Of a stretch of DNA of 12,886 nt, positions 6,111-12,607 are shown one piece after another (the first letter of the stretch is position 1; each line of letters begins with the position of its first letter). Below the pieces are notes generated by a model, which was not told the DNA's origin, did not search any database, and saw nothing but the letters and a program-made list of their open reading frames with translations. Location: assembly GCA_002480165.1 (NCBI GenBank), contig DLBP01000059.1:1-12886 (forward strand), read 5' to 3'. The translations under genes and the position numbers were made by a program. The stretch comes from Proteobacteria bacterium UBA7821. Lineage in GTDB: Bacteria > Pseudomonadota > Gammaproteobacteria > Comchoanobacterales > Comchoanobacteraceae.

Positions 6111-7678
6111 TGGCCCTCTAGCTCACCGGTTAATATAAACCAATGCCTGGATAGCGATTGATACTTGAAAGGTATGATAACCGACAGCGTCATCAAGAAA
6201 ACCATTAAGCCCGTGGCAACTAGGCAAAGCAATGTAACGACTCGACTTCCGGAACTTAAACTAAACCATAACTCAGTATCGCCAACCAGCCACTTAAGCA
6301 GAGTATACTCAACCAAGCCAGCGATTAAACCCAGTAAACAATAAGGGTACGCGTGATTACTAAACGAGACCCAATCAAATTTTCTAGCAAAGAATAATTG
6401 TAAGCAACATTGAAACCAACTAGAGACTGCTAGAGCAATCGCCAATCCGATGTGTTGGTAGTGAGGGATCAATAGGCAATTTAGGCAAAGGTTAACTAAT
6501 ACCGATAGCATACCAATGATAACTGGAATGCGAGTCTGACCATAAGCGTAAAACAAGCTGGTTAGCACTTTGACAGCCATCATGGCAGGTAATCCCAGAC
6601 TGAGTACCTCTAAACACCGAAAAACATTGATCACATCCGCTGGTTGAAATTTCCCATGATAAAAAAAAGTGACCGACAACGGTAAAGCCAATGTGTACAA
6701 ACCGACCGTTAAAACAATTGATAGTAAAAATAGTAAACCCAAAATGCTGTTTGTGGTTGATTTCAAGGAGTCAAAAGCACTTCTTGACACCATTTTTGAA
6801 AAGCGAGTCAGAGAAACGGTTGATATCGACACTGCAAAAATACCCATTGGGAAGTAGATGATTCTATCTGCAAAGTATAGCAATGATAAGCTGCCGGGTG
6901 GCAAATAGGACATAAAGATGGTATCCATAAACACATTGATCTGGGCAATAGACGCACCGAACATAGCTGCGCCATACACACGCACAAAGTGAGATACATT
7001 GACGCTCATATGAATTCTAGGCACATACCAACCTGATAGCCTAACACAATAAGCATACAACACTGCATACTGAATAATCCCAGCGGACAAGACAGCCCAT
7101 GCCATGATGGTGATGGATTGAAGACTGTGATAGCTAATCCATGCAGCTGAACAAATGAACAATAGATTCATTATTATCGGTGAGCAGGCAGGGATAGAAT
7201 AACAGTCTCGCTGATTTAATACAGCCGATAAAACGCCTGATAGAGCAATCAAACCAAGCAATGGGAAAGTGATGGTTAGGTAATCGCATGCCTGAACAAA
7301 ACGGGGATCATCAATCCCAATACCAGGCGTTAGCACAGAGATAATCCATTGTGGCTGCCAGCATACAATGACAGTCAAACAGCCCAATACAATCACCATC
7401 AGTGCTAATACTGTCTCGACGAAATGCGTTTCTGACTCATGCCCCTTAGCAGCCTGCTGAGATAATATCGGAACAAATGCTTGAGAAAATGCGCCTTCTG
7501 CAAATAAACGCCTCATCATATTTGGTATCTTGAAGGCAATTAAAAATGCTTCAAACTGCATGGAAGGCCCAAAGACACTGGCCCAAATAATGTCACGAAC
7601 TAAACCAAGTATTCTTGATATTAATGTCAGTCCTGAGATTTGACTGGCCTTTTGGATAAAGCCACTAAAGTTAGTCAT
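6107..7678 (-). CDS. murJ: Lipid II flippase MurJ (MviN)
   Basis: MurJ moves lipid II across the inner membrane for peptidoglycan synthesis (MOP exporter superfamily). The 523-residue product is a run of about 13-14 hydrophobic helices. Family motifs at the N terminus: LISRILGLVRDIIWASVFG and PNMMRRLFAEGAFSQAFVPIL, with the arginines expected in the transport cavity. Another is YFADRIIYFPMGIFAVSISTV in the middle. I start at ATG 7678, which overlaps the obgE stop as ATGACTAA and leaves a normal N terminus. A TTG at 7699 would add seven residues but has no ribosome site. No Shine-Dalgarno is visible before 7678, so translation probably depends on ribosomes finishing obgE. It is the last gene of the rplU run, and its stop (TAG) shares bases with the stop of lpxH. 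Confidence 0.95.
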   Translation of the reverse strand: MTNFSGFIQKASQISGLTLISRILGLVRDIIWASVFGPSMQFEAFLIAFKIPNMMRRLFAEGAFSQAFVPILSQQAAKGHESETHFVETVLALMVIVLGCLTVIVCWQPQWIISVLTPGIGIDDPRFVQACDYLTITFPLLGLIALSGVLSAVLNQRDCYSIPACSPIIMNLLFICSAAWISYHSLQSITIMAWAVLSAGIIQYAVLYAYCVRLSGWYVPRIHMSVNVSHFVRVYGAAMFGASIAQINVFMDTIFMSYLPPGSLSLLYFADRIIYFPMGIFAVSISTVSLTRFSKMVSRSAFDSLKSTTNSILGLLFLLSIVLTVGLYTLALPLSVTFFYHGKFQPADVINVFRCLEVLSLGLPAMMAVKVLTSLFYAYGQTRIPVIIGMLSVLVNLCLNCLLIPHYQHIGLAIALAVSSWFQCCLQLFFARKFDWVSFSNHAYPYCLLGLIAGLVEYTLLKWLVGDTELWFSLSSGSRVVTLLCLVATGLMVFLMTLSVIIPFKYQSLSRHWFILTGELEGH

Positions 7679-8672
7679 CACAGGCAAGCTGTTTGACAAT
7701 CATGTCGAGTAAATCCGGGATATGATGCCTGGTGACCGTTGAAGCGGAGATAACAGGACTTGCCTGGTTTTTGTTGAAAAATATCACCATGTCATTCATA
7801 TCCTCATCGGATAGGCAATCAGACTTATTCAAAACAACAATCTGTTTTTTTTGGACTAATTCATTGCTGTATTCTTTTATCTCAGCCTGTATCACTTGGT
7901 AGTTATGCCATACTGACTCAAGAGTGCCATTTGCATCAATCATGTGTAGGAGCAATCGACATCTTGAGATGTGTTTTAAAAACTGGTCTCCGAGTCCAAT
8001 ACCGCTTGCTGCGCCTTCAATAAGGCCAGGGATATCGGCCATGACGAAACTTGTTTGTTGTTTATAATCCACCACACCTAATTTAGGATCCAATGTCGTG
8101 AAAGGGTAGTCCGCGACTTTGGGTCGTGCTGCTGACACACAAGCAATCAATGAGGATTTGCCAGCATTGGGTAGACCTACCAAGCCGACATCTGCTAGTA
8201 ATCTTAACTCCAGACGCAGTCTTTTTTCTCGTGATGGTTCGCCTAACGTTGACTGTCTTGGGGCTCGATTACGTCCGGATTTAAAATGTAAGTTACCCAG
8301 ACCCGGCCGTCCGCCTTCGAGGAGGCAAATGCGTTGATTGGGTTGAGTGATATCACAGATTTTGGTATTCGTTTCTACGTCCCATATGATGGTACCACAA
8401 GGCACATAGATGGTCTTGTCATCACCGGCAGAACCTGTGCATTGGGATGAACCGCCATTGGAGCCAGGCTTTGCCTGGATAAGCCGAGTGTGCTTAAAAT
8501 CAACCAGCGTATTGAGACTTGGGTGCCCCTCAACAAAGATAGAGCCACCTTTACCACCATCACCGCCATCAGGCCCACCAAATTCAACGTATTTTTCTCG
8601 TCGAAAGCTAACGCAACCATTACCGCCTTTCCCAGACTGAATGCGTATGGTTGCTTCGTCAATAAATTTCAT
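7671..8672 (-). CDS. obgE: Obg-family GTPase (ObgE/CgtA)
   Basis: A GTPase that binds the 50S subunit and acts in its assembly and in the stress response. The glycine-rich Obg domain covers about 1-158 (RIQSGKGGNGCVSFRREK, then EFGGPDGGDGGKGG). The G domain follows: G1 GLPNAGKSS (166-174), switch I FTTLDP (191-196), G3 DIPGLIEGA (213-221), G4 NKSD (282-285) and G5 SAST (309-312). At 333 residues it stops just after the G domain, so it lacks the acidic C-terminal tail of the 390-residue E. coli protein. No Shine-Dalgarno precedes the ATG. Instead the stop codon of a 42-codon ORF lies one base upstream, suggesting coupling. The 3' end overlaps murJ by eight bases. Confidence 0.97.
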   Translation of the reverse strand: MKFIDEATIRIQSGKGGNGCVSFRREKYVEFGGPDGGDGGKGGSIFVEGHPSLNTLVDFKHTRLIQAKPGSNGGSSQCTGSAGDDKTIYVPCGTIIWDVETNTKICDITQPNQRICLLEGGRPGLGNLHFKSGRNRAPRQSTLGEPSREKRLRLELRLLADVGLVGLPNAGKSSLIACVSAARPKVADYPFTTLDPKLGVVDYKQQTSFVMADIPGLIEGAASGIGLGDQFLKHISRCRLLLHMIDANGTLESVWHNYQVIQAEIKEYSNELVQKKQIVVLNKSDCLSDEDMNDMVIFFNKNQASPVISASTVTRHHIPDLLDMIVKQLACDD

Positions 8673-8673
8673 A

Positions 8674-8802
8674 TTAGCTAACAGGGTTGAGCAAATTAAG
8701 CCAGCCGTGTTGACGAGTTACTATCACAACTGCCATCAGCCAGAAGATAGAGAGTCGATCAACACGATAGACTTGCTCTACAATCTGGATGCAATCGGCC
8801 AT
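8674..8802 (-). CDS. Small ORF (42 residues) between rpmA and obgE, predicted membrane microprotein
   Basis: This ORF fills the gap between rpmA and obgE exactly. Its ATG (8802-8800) shares an A with the rpmA stop as TAATG, the same junction seen between rplU and rpmA. Its TAA (8676-8674) ends one base before the obgE ATG. The peptide begins MADCIQIVEQVYRVDR and has a hydrophobic core LSIFWLMAVVIV (about residues 17-28), enough for one short membrane segment. It ends in RQHGWLNLLNPVS. I recognise no homologue. The gene in this position in E. coli, yhbE, encodes a much larger transporter, and I see no similarity. obgE has no Shine-Dalgarno, so translation through this ORF may be needed to deliver ribosomes to obgE. 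It could be a real microprotein, a coupling device, or a chance open frame. Confidence 0.55.
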   Translation of the reverse strand: MADCIQIVEQVYRVDRLSIFWLMAVVIVTRQHGWLNLLNPVS

Positions 8803-9074
8803 TACACGGCTTGCTGATCGGATGGAATGATCATGATCGTCTTTTTCTTCAAGCGTCCTTTCGTAGTGAAATGGACTGTGCCAGTGACTTTGGCATAAAC
8901 CGTAAAATCTCGACCCATACCCGAACCTTTACCTGCGTGAAACCGAGAGCCTACTTGTCTGACGATGATCGAGCCAGCTTCAACGTGCTCGCCACCGTAA
9001 CATTTAACGCCGTCATACCTAGGGTTGGAATCTCTTCCGTTATTGGTGCTTCCGCCCGCTTTCTTGTGTGCCAT
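8802..9074 (-). CDS. rpmA: 50S ribosomal protein L27
   Basis: L27 sits near the peptidyl-transferase centre of the 50S subunit. The 90-residue sequence opens MAHKKAGGSTNNGRDSNPRY and continues with GSIIVRQVGSRFHAGKGSGMGRD, both diagnostic. It starts directly with MAHKK, with no Firmicutes-type cleavable leader. A strong AAGGAG (9080-9085), inside the end of rplU, lies five bases before the ATG. Stop and start codons overlap on both sides (TAATG with rplU, TAATG with the 42-codon ORF). Confidence 0.99.
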   Translation of the reverse strand: MAHKKAGGSTNNGRDSNPRYDGVKCYGGEHVEAGSIIVRQVGSRFHAGKGSGMGRDFTVYAKVTGTVHFTTKGRLKKKTIMIIPSDQQAV

Positions 9075-9397
9075 TACTTCTCCTTACAGATAATTTCAGT
9101 GATCTCGACGCGAGTAAGGTCGTCTCGATGGCCAATGCGTGTCTGGCTATCTTGTCTGCGTCTGAATTTAATGATATTGATCTTCTCTCCTCGATAGTGA
9201 GACAGGACCTTGCCTTTGACTGTTGTAGCGCCTAGCACTGGCTGCCCGACATGGGTACCGCTGGAGTCTGAAACAAATAACACATCGTCGAAAACGACCT
9301 CGGCCCCGACATCAACAGACATTCGGTTAAACTCATAATATTGTCCAGCTTTGACAGTGTACTGCTTGCCGCCGGTCTTGATAATTGCGTAGCTCAT
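9074..9397 (-). CDS. rplU: 50S ribosomal protein L21
   Basis: L21 is a 23S rRNA-binding protein of the large subunit. The 107-residue product opens MSYAIIKTGGKQYTVKAGQ and contains HYRGEKINIIKFRRRQDSQTR, both typical. The frame stays open upstream to 9463, but the N terminus of the family and a GAGAGG five bases before ATG 9397 fix the start. It is the first gene of the rplU-rpmA-sORF-obgE-murJ run and lies head-to-head with the ispB side, as in other gammaproteobacteria. The stop overlaps the rpmA start as TAATG. Confidence 0.98.
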   Translation of the reverse strand: MSYAIIKTGGKQYTVKAGQYYEFNRMSVDVGAEVVFDDVLFVSDSSGTHVGQPVLGATTVKGKVLSHYRGEKINIIKFRRRQDSQTRIGHRDDLTRVEITEIICKEK

Positions 9398-9434
9398 GCT
9401 AACCTCTCTAGGACGTAAATAATTCAATGACGAC

Positions 9435-9463
9435 AGTTTATCGTATAGAAATAAAAAAATCAA
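9435..9463 (-). promoter_or_regulatory. Candidate promoter of the rplU-rpmA-obgE-murJ run
   Basis: On the - strand TTGATT (9458-9463) is followed by 17 bases and TAAACT (9435-9440), each matching four of six. Transcription would start near 9428, giving a leader of about 30 bases to the rplU ATG. An A/T-rich tract between and around the boxes makes other placements possible. Confidence 0.35.
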
Positions 9464-9496
9464 CCTAATTTAGACAATTAACATAAACAAACTCGA

Positions 9497-9525
9497 TTGC
9501 TTTTGGTAATCCGATCTGTTAAAGT
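9497..9525 (+). promoter_or_regulatory. Candidate promoter of the four-helix membrane protein gene
   Basis: TTGCTT (9497-9502) and TAAAGT (9520-9525) are 17 bases apart, each four of six matches. The predicted start is near 9532, about 20 bases before the ATG at 9552. Transcription would therefore begin close to the small inverted repeat at 9534-9550. Confidence 0.3.
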
Positions 9526-9533
9526 TAGTTCAG

Positions 9534-9550
9534 TAGATAAAAGGTATCTA
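9534..9550 (+). promoter_or_regulatory. Inverted repeat TAGATA-AAAGG-TATCTA holding the ribosome binding site in its loop
   Basis: TAGATA (9534-9539) and TATCTA (9545-9550) are perfect inverted copies. The five-base loop AAAGG is the Shine-Dalgarno of the gene starting at 9552, and the stem ends one base before the ATG. The stem is short and A/T-rich, so it is marginally stable as RNA. Confidence 0.4.
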
Positions 9551-9551
9551 A

Positions 9552-9962
9552 ATGATCACTGAAATTGTTGAACTTAGCACCATACTATCCCACATTTGTT
9601 TGTACTATCTCAGTGCTGTCGCAGTACCCGTCTGGATATTGCTTTGTTTCCAACAACCGCAACTAAACTACTTGACCAGTGCCCTGTGCATTGGCGTAGC
9701 CATTACCATGCAGTTATGGGATTATTACCACAACCATTCATCCGCGTTGTCCATTGATAACAGTCAAGCTAACTTCACTGACCTCTCGCGAAAATACACT
9801 TTGGTTGGTTTATTAACAACCGCTGCCATACCTCTTGGATCTCAATTAATCATGGCCAAACCCGTCACAACAGCGAGGATTATTCACTCAATATACGTTT
9901 CGGCCGCAACTGGAGCAGCAGCTTTCTGCGCGTCAAGCGTAGGCAGAATCATCGAGCCCTAG
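9552..9962 (+). CDS. Small four-helix membrane protein of unknown function
   Basis: I do not recognise this 136-residue protein. Hydrophobicity suggests four membrane segments at about 12-32, 38-56, 83-102 and 110-128. A polar loop between the second and third (about 57-80) contains DYYHNHSS, N-F-T-D-L-S-R-K. No catalytic or binding motif stands out. The start ATG 9552 is supported by AAAGG seven bases upstream. It lies between rplU and ispB, a position often empty in gammaproteobacteria, and points toward ispB with an 81-base gap. It could be a lineage-specific envelope protein. The reading frame and composition look coding, but the function is open. Confidence 0.65.
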   Translation: MITEIVELSTILSHICLYYLSAVAVPVWILLCFQQPQLNYLTSALCIGVAITMQLWDYYHNHSSALSIDNSQANFTDLSRKYTLVGLLTTAAIPLGSQLIMAKPVTTARIIHSIYVSAATGAAAFCASSVGRIIEP

Positions 9963-10043
9963 CAAAGTAGAAGTCCATCAAATACCTTGCGAAGACAAAC
10001 AGGGTTTGTTAACATTAAATCATTCAGTTTGCATATAAAGTCT

Positions 10044-10994
10044 ATGAACTCCGTATCACACACCTGTCAATCGATTCAACGAAAAATCAACGAAACTAAT
10101 GCGATCATTGCCAGCAGCCTTCGGTCTGATGTCAGCCTATTACAACAAGCATTGTCCGGACAGCAAGAACAACGGGGCAAGCAGGTCCGTCCAACACTGT
10201 TGATCATGTGCGCAGAATGTATCCAATACCATGGCCAGGAAGACACAAAACTTGCTGCTATCGTTGAGATGCTCCACCTAGCAACGCTCATGCACGATGA
10301 CGTGATTGATGAAGCTGATATTCGTCGAAATCGACCAACCATCAGACGAACACTGGGTAATAAAAGCAGTATACTAACGGGTGACTTTTATTATGCCACA
10401 GCTTTCAATCTCATTGCCTCAATCAATAATACAGCCATCACCCAACAAATTGCTGATGCAACACTGACCATACTCAATGGAGAAATGAGACAGTGGCAAA
10501 ATCATCAAGATCAACTCATCTGCCAACCAACCTACTACCAGATTATCAATGAAAAAACGGCCAAACTGTTCGAACTAGCAACATCCATTGTCTGTTTGAC
10601 CGAACCGGAATACCAAGCTTACTATCCGATTCTGAGAAAATACGGTAACAATCTGGGGATTGCCTTTCAAATCATAGATGACCTCATCGACTACACGCCA
10701 TATTCTGGCAAACAAATCGGTACCGATTTCTACGAAAAAAAAGTCACCCTACCAATACTCTATTTACTCGAACAAACACCACCGAATGAACAACAACACA
10801 TTAGGGACGCTTTTGGTCGAGATCTAGACTACATTCTGTCCCAACTAAACAGACATAACATTCTTGAACAATGCCGCTTAGAGGCAAATAGCATACTCCA
10901 AACAGCAATAACACAACTCGGATTCCTGCCAGACAAAGAAGCAACAAAGCGGCTAATTGACTATACCCAATCCATCGCAAAGAGGTCACACTAA
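10044..10994 (+). CDS. ispB: Polyprenyl (octaprenyl-type) diphosphate synthase
   Basis: A trans-prenyltransferase that adds isopentenyl diphosphate units to make the long side chain of ubiquinone or menaquinone. The 316 residues compare with 323 in E. coli IspB. The first Asp-rich motif is HDDVIDEADIRR (84-95), preceded by GKQVRP (45-50), and the second is QIIDDLIDY (209-217). The segment after it is GTDFYEKKVTLP, where most family members have EGK-x-TLP, a conservative variation. Chain length cannot be read with certainty. I place the start at ATG 10044. The frame is open from TTG 9987, but those 19 residues are not family-like. No Shine-Dalgarno precedes ATG 10044; an ATATAAA lies four to five bases before it. 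The stop abuts the next gene's ATG directly. Confidence 0.93.
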   Translation: MNSVSHTCQSIQRKINETNAIIASSLRSDVSLLQQALSGQQEQRGKQVRPTLLIMCAECIQYHGQEDTKLAAIVEMLHLATLMHDDVIDEADIRRNRPTIRRTLGNKSSILTGDFYYATAFNLIASINNTAITQQIADATLTILNGEMRQWQNHQDQLICQPTYYQIINEKTAKLFELATSIVCLTEPEYQAYYPILRKYGNNLGIAFQIIDDLIDYTPYSGKQIGTDFYEKKVTLPILYLLEQTPPNEQQHIRDAFGRDLDYILSQLNRHNILEQCRLEANSILQTAITQLGFLPDKEATKRLIDYTQSIAKRSH

Positions 10995-12128
10995 ATGATG
11001 CATGTCTTAATTATTGGCTCCGGCCTTGCTGGCTACATCACAGCCAAAGAAATTCGAGCCGCTAACCCTGACGTCTCCATAGACATGATCTGTCAAGATC
11101 AGGGTGATTTTTATTCCAAACCACTGCTATCCACATCGCTACATCAAAACAAACAACCGGACGATCTCATCACACATACTGCTAGAGAAATGGCCGAACG
11201 CTATCAGATGACAATCCACGCTCAAGAAAAAGTCGAATCCATCATCCCTGAGAAACAACGGGTCAAAACAAACCGAGCAGAGCATCGCTACGATCGATTG
11301 GTCCTAGCAACCGGAGCAATCCCAAGAACAATAAACGACCAGTGGGAAACAATCCAAGGTGTATCACACATTAATCACTTAGATGATTACCGAACATTTA
11401 GACATCGACTGAAACAAAAACAATCCGTGACGATCATAGGCTCTGGCCTTGTGGGCGTTGAATATGCGAACGATCTGCTACTCAGTCAACACTCAGTCAA
11501 TATGATCTCCCTACTACCATACCCATTGTATGGTTTGGTTCCCGAGGCCATCGGTCTCGCTATGCTGGACAACCTAATGAGCAAGTCGCTCAACTGGATA
11601 CAAACAGCAGGCGTGTCTGACATTCAGTCAAAACACGCCATCTGCGTCACAACCCAAGAAAATCAAACCATTCAAAGCGACCAGGTTTTACTAGCAACTG
11701 GCTTTATCCCGAATACCACGCTGGCAAAATCAGCCCAGTTAAATTGTGACCAGGGCATCCTGACCAATCAATTTTCCCAAACCAATCACCCGAACATTTT
11801 CGCCGTTGGTGATTGCGCCCAATCACCCAATGGCATTGAGTTTTATATCTCTGCTATTCGAAAATCAGCTTACGCAATCGCCAGAAATCTAAACACAGTC
11901 AACACCCCGATCCAATCAAAACTCACCCCAATTGTCATCAAATCTCCCCTCTACCCCGTTGTTGTTTGCTTTAAAAACAACCAACGGGTTGGGACATGGG
12001 AAGTCGATGGGGATGATAGCAACTTCACTGGCAGGCTATTCGACCAAAGTGGACAACGAATTGGATTTGCACTGAGTGGTGACCACACAACAGAGAGACA
12101 AACACTCATTACGTGGTTAGATGGCTAA
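10995..12128 (+). CDS. Rubredoxin-NAD(+) reductase-like FAD oxidoreductase
   Basis: A 377-residue two-dinucleotide-fold flavoprotein that would pass electrons from NAD(P)H through FAD to rubredoxin. FAD-binding motif: IIGSGLAGYITAKEI (6-20). NAD-binding fold: IIGSGLVGVEYAND (147-160). Second FAD contact: IFAVGDCA (268-275). The segments QGDFYSKPLLST (36-47), the VEYANDL stretch and the C-terminal PIVIKSPLYPVVVC with WEVDGDDSNFTGRLF closely parallel Acinetobacter RubB as I remember it, which makes the subfamily call more specific than a generic reductase. Those enzymes serve alkane hydroxylation or oxygen and peroxide defence. No rubredoxin gene lies in this window. The start ATG 10995 has AGAGG nine bases upstream inside ispB, and the gene directly follows the ispB stop. 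It overlaps the next gene by eight bases. Confidence 0.85.
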   Translation: MMHVLIIGSGLAGYITAKEIRAANPDVSIDMICQDQGDFYSKPLLSTSLHQNKQPDDLITHTAREMAERYQMTIHAQEKVESIIPEKQRVKTNRAEHRYDRLVLATGAIPRTINDQWETIQGVSHINHLDDYRTFRHRLKQKQSVTIIGSGLVGVEYANDLLLSQHSVNMISLLPYPLYGLVPEAIGLAMLDNLMSKSLNWIQTAGVSDIQSKHAICVTTQENQTIQSDQVLLATGFIPNTTLAKSAQLNCDQGILTNQFSQTNHPNIFAVGDCAQSPNGIEFYISAIRKSAYAIARNLNTVNTPIQSKLTPIVIKSPLYPVVVCFKNNQRVGTWEVDGDDSNFTGRLFDQSGQRIGFALSGDHTTERQTLITWLDG

Positions 12129-12561
12129 ACAAAAGCTACTAATTCTATTAATTTTACTCACTCAATGCCCTGCAGCAATTGGCCCACAAGTCATCCATCA
12201 TCACAGCGTGAGCAAAACCGATCACTGGCAATTCATCCTAAGAAATGAATTCGATCAATTCATCAACCAGCCTGGCGCCCAAATCATCACCTCATCGATA
12301 GCTATCAATTACACCAATGCTAGAGATGACCAATCTGTTATCGATTTCCTAAAAGCCGCAGGTGCCACCATTCAACACCACGATGGCCTGTATACCCTAT
12401 CTGGAGCCTTTACCATCAAGGGGTCAGATGCCGTGACTGAATCATTCCCATGGTGCATCTCATGCCAAAAACCACAGCCAGATGGCTTTGTCGGACCCGC
12501 ACCATGCTGCGTCAGTAGCACGCATGATGATCCAGTAACCCAAATGAATTCCTTGAACTAA
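12121..12561 (+). CDS. Small exported protein with CxxC and CC, unknown function
   Basis: An unrecognised 146-residue protein. Residues 1-21 look like a Sec signal peptide: basic MAKQK, a leucine/isoleucine core, then CPAAIG. Cys16 is in LTQC, a poor lipobox because Gln precedes the Cys, so lipoprotein processing is doubtful. The mature part has a central region with beta character and a C-terminal segment with four cysteines in WCISC (112-115) and PCC (129-130). These could form disulfides or bind a metal. The start overlaps the reductase stop as ATGGCTAA, so it is probably translated by coupling and may share a redox or envelope role with that gene (inference). It ends before the uvrA promoter. 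Confidence 0.6.
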   Translation: MAKQKLLILLILLTQCPAAIGPQVIHHHSVSKTDHWQFILRNEFDQFINQPGAQIITSSIAINYTNARDDQSVIDFLKAAGATIQHHDGLYTLSGAFTIKGSDAVTESFPWCISCQKPQPDGFVGPAPCCVSSTHDDPVTQMNSLN

Positions 12562-12581
12562 TCGGTTATCATGCGTATACT
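12553..12581 (+). promoter_or_regulatory. Candidate uvrA promoter
   Basis: TTGAAC (12553-12558, four of six) and TATACT (12576-12581, five of six) are 17 bases apart. The predicted start is near 12588, leaving a leader of about 20 bases to ATG 12608. Two further TTGACA hexamers follow (12582-12587 and 12591-12596), but neither has a good -10 at the right distance. No CTGT-N8-ACAG LexA box is visible between 12540 and 12640. Confidence 0.5.
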
Positions 12582-12607
12582 TTGACAGAGTTGACACATG
12601 AGACTGT

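Noticed and set aside
6669..6857. 62-codon + strand open frame inside murJ
   Set aside because: It lies entirely antisense to a well-conserved gene, with no ribosome site and no protein features.
7679..7699. TTG-started extension of murJ
   Set aside because: There is no Shine-Dalgarno, and the ATG overlapping the obgE stop matches the junction style used elsewhere in the window.
9398..9463. 22-residue N-terminal extension of rplU
   Set aside because: L21 begins at MSYAIIKTGGKQY, and GAGAGG sits five bases before that ATG.
9995..10009. ACAAAC-AGG-GTTTGT hairpin after the four-helix gene as a terminator
   Set aside because: The perfect 6+6 stem is A/T-rich and is followed by mixed sequence rather than a T tract; probably too weak.
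9987..10043. TTG-started N-terminal extension of ispB
   Set aside because: The 19 extra residues are not family-like, and no ribosome site precedes the TTG; ATG 10044 fits the normal length.
12163..12168. LTQC as a lipobox in the exported protein
   Set aside because: The residue before Cys is Gln, not Gly, Ala or Ser, so signal peptidase II processing is unlikely.
12582..12596. TTGACA-GAG-TTGACA direct repeat before uvrA as tandem -35 boxes
   Set aside because: Neither copy has an acceptable -10 hexamer 16-18 bases downstream; the TTGAAC/TATACT pair explains the start better.
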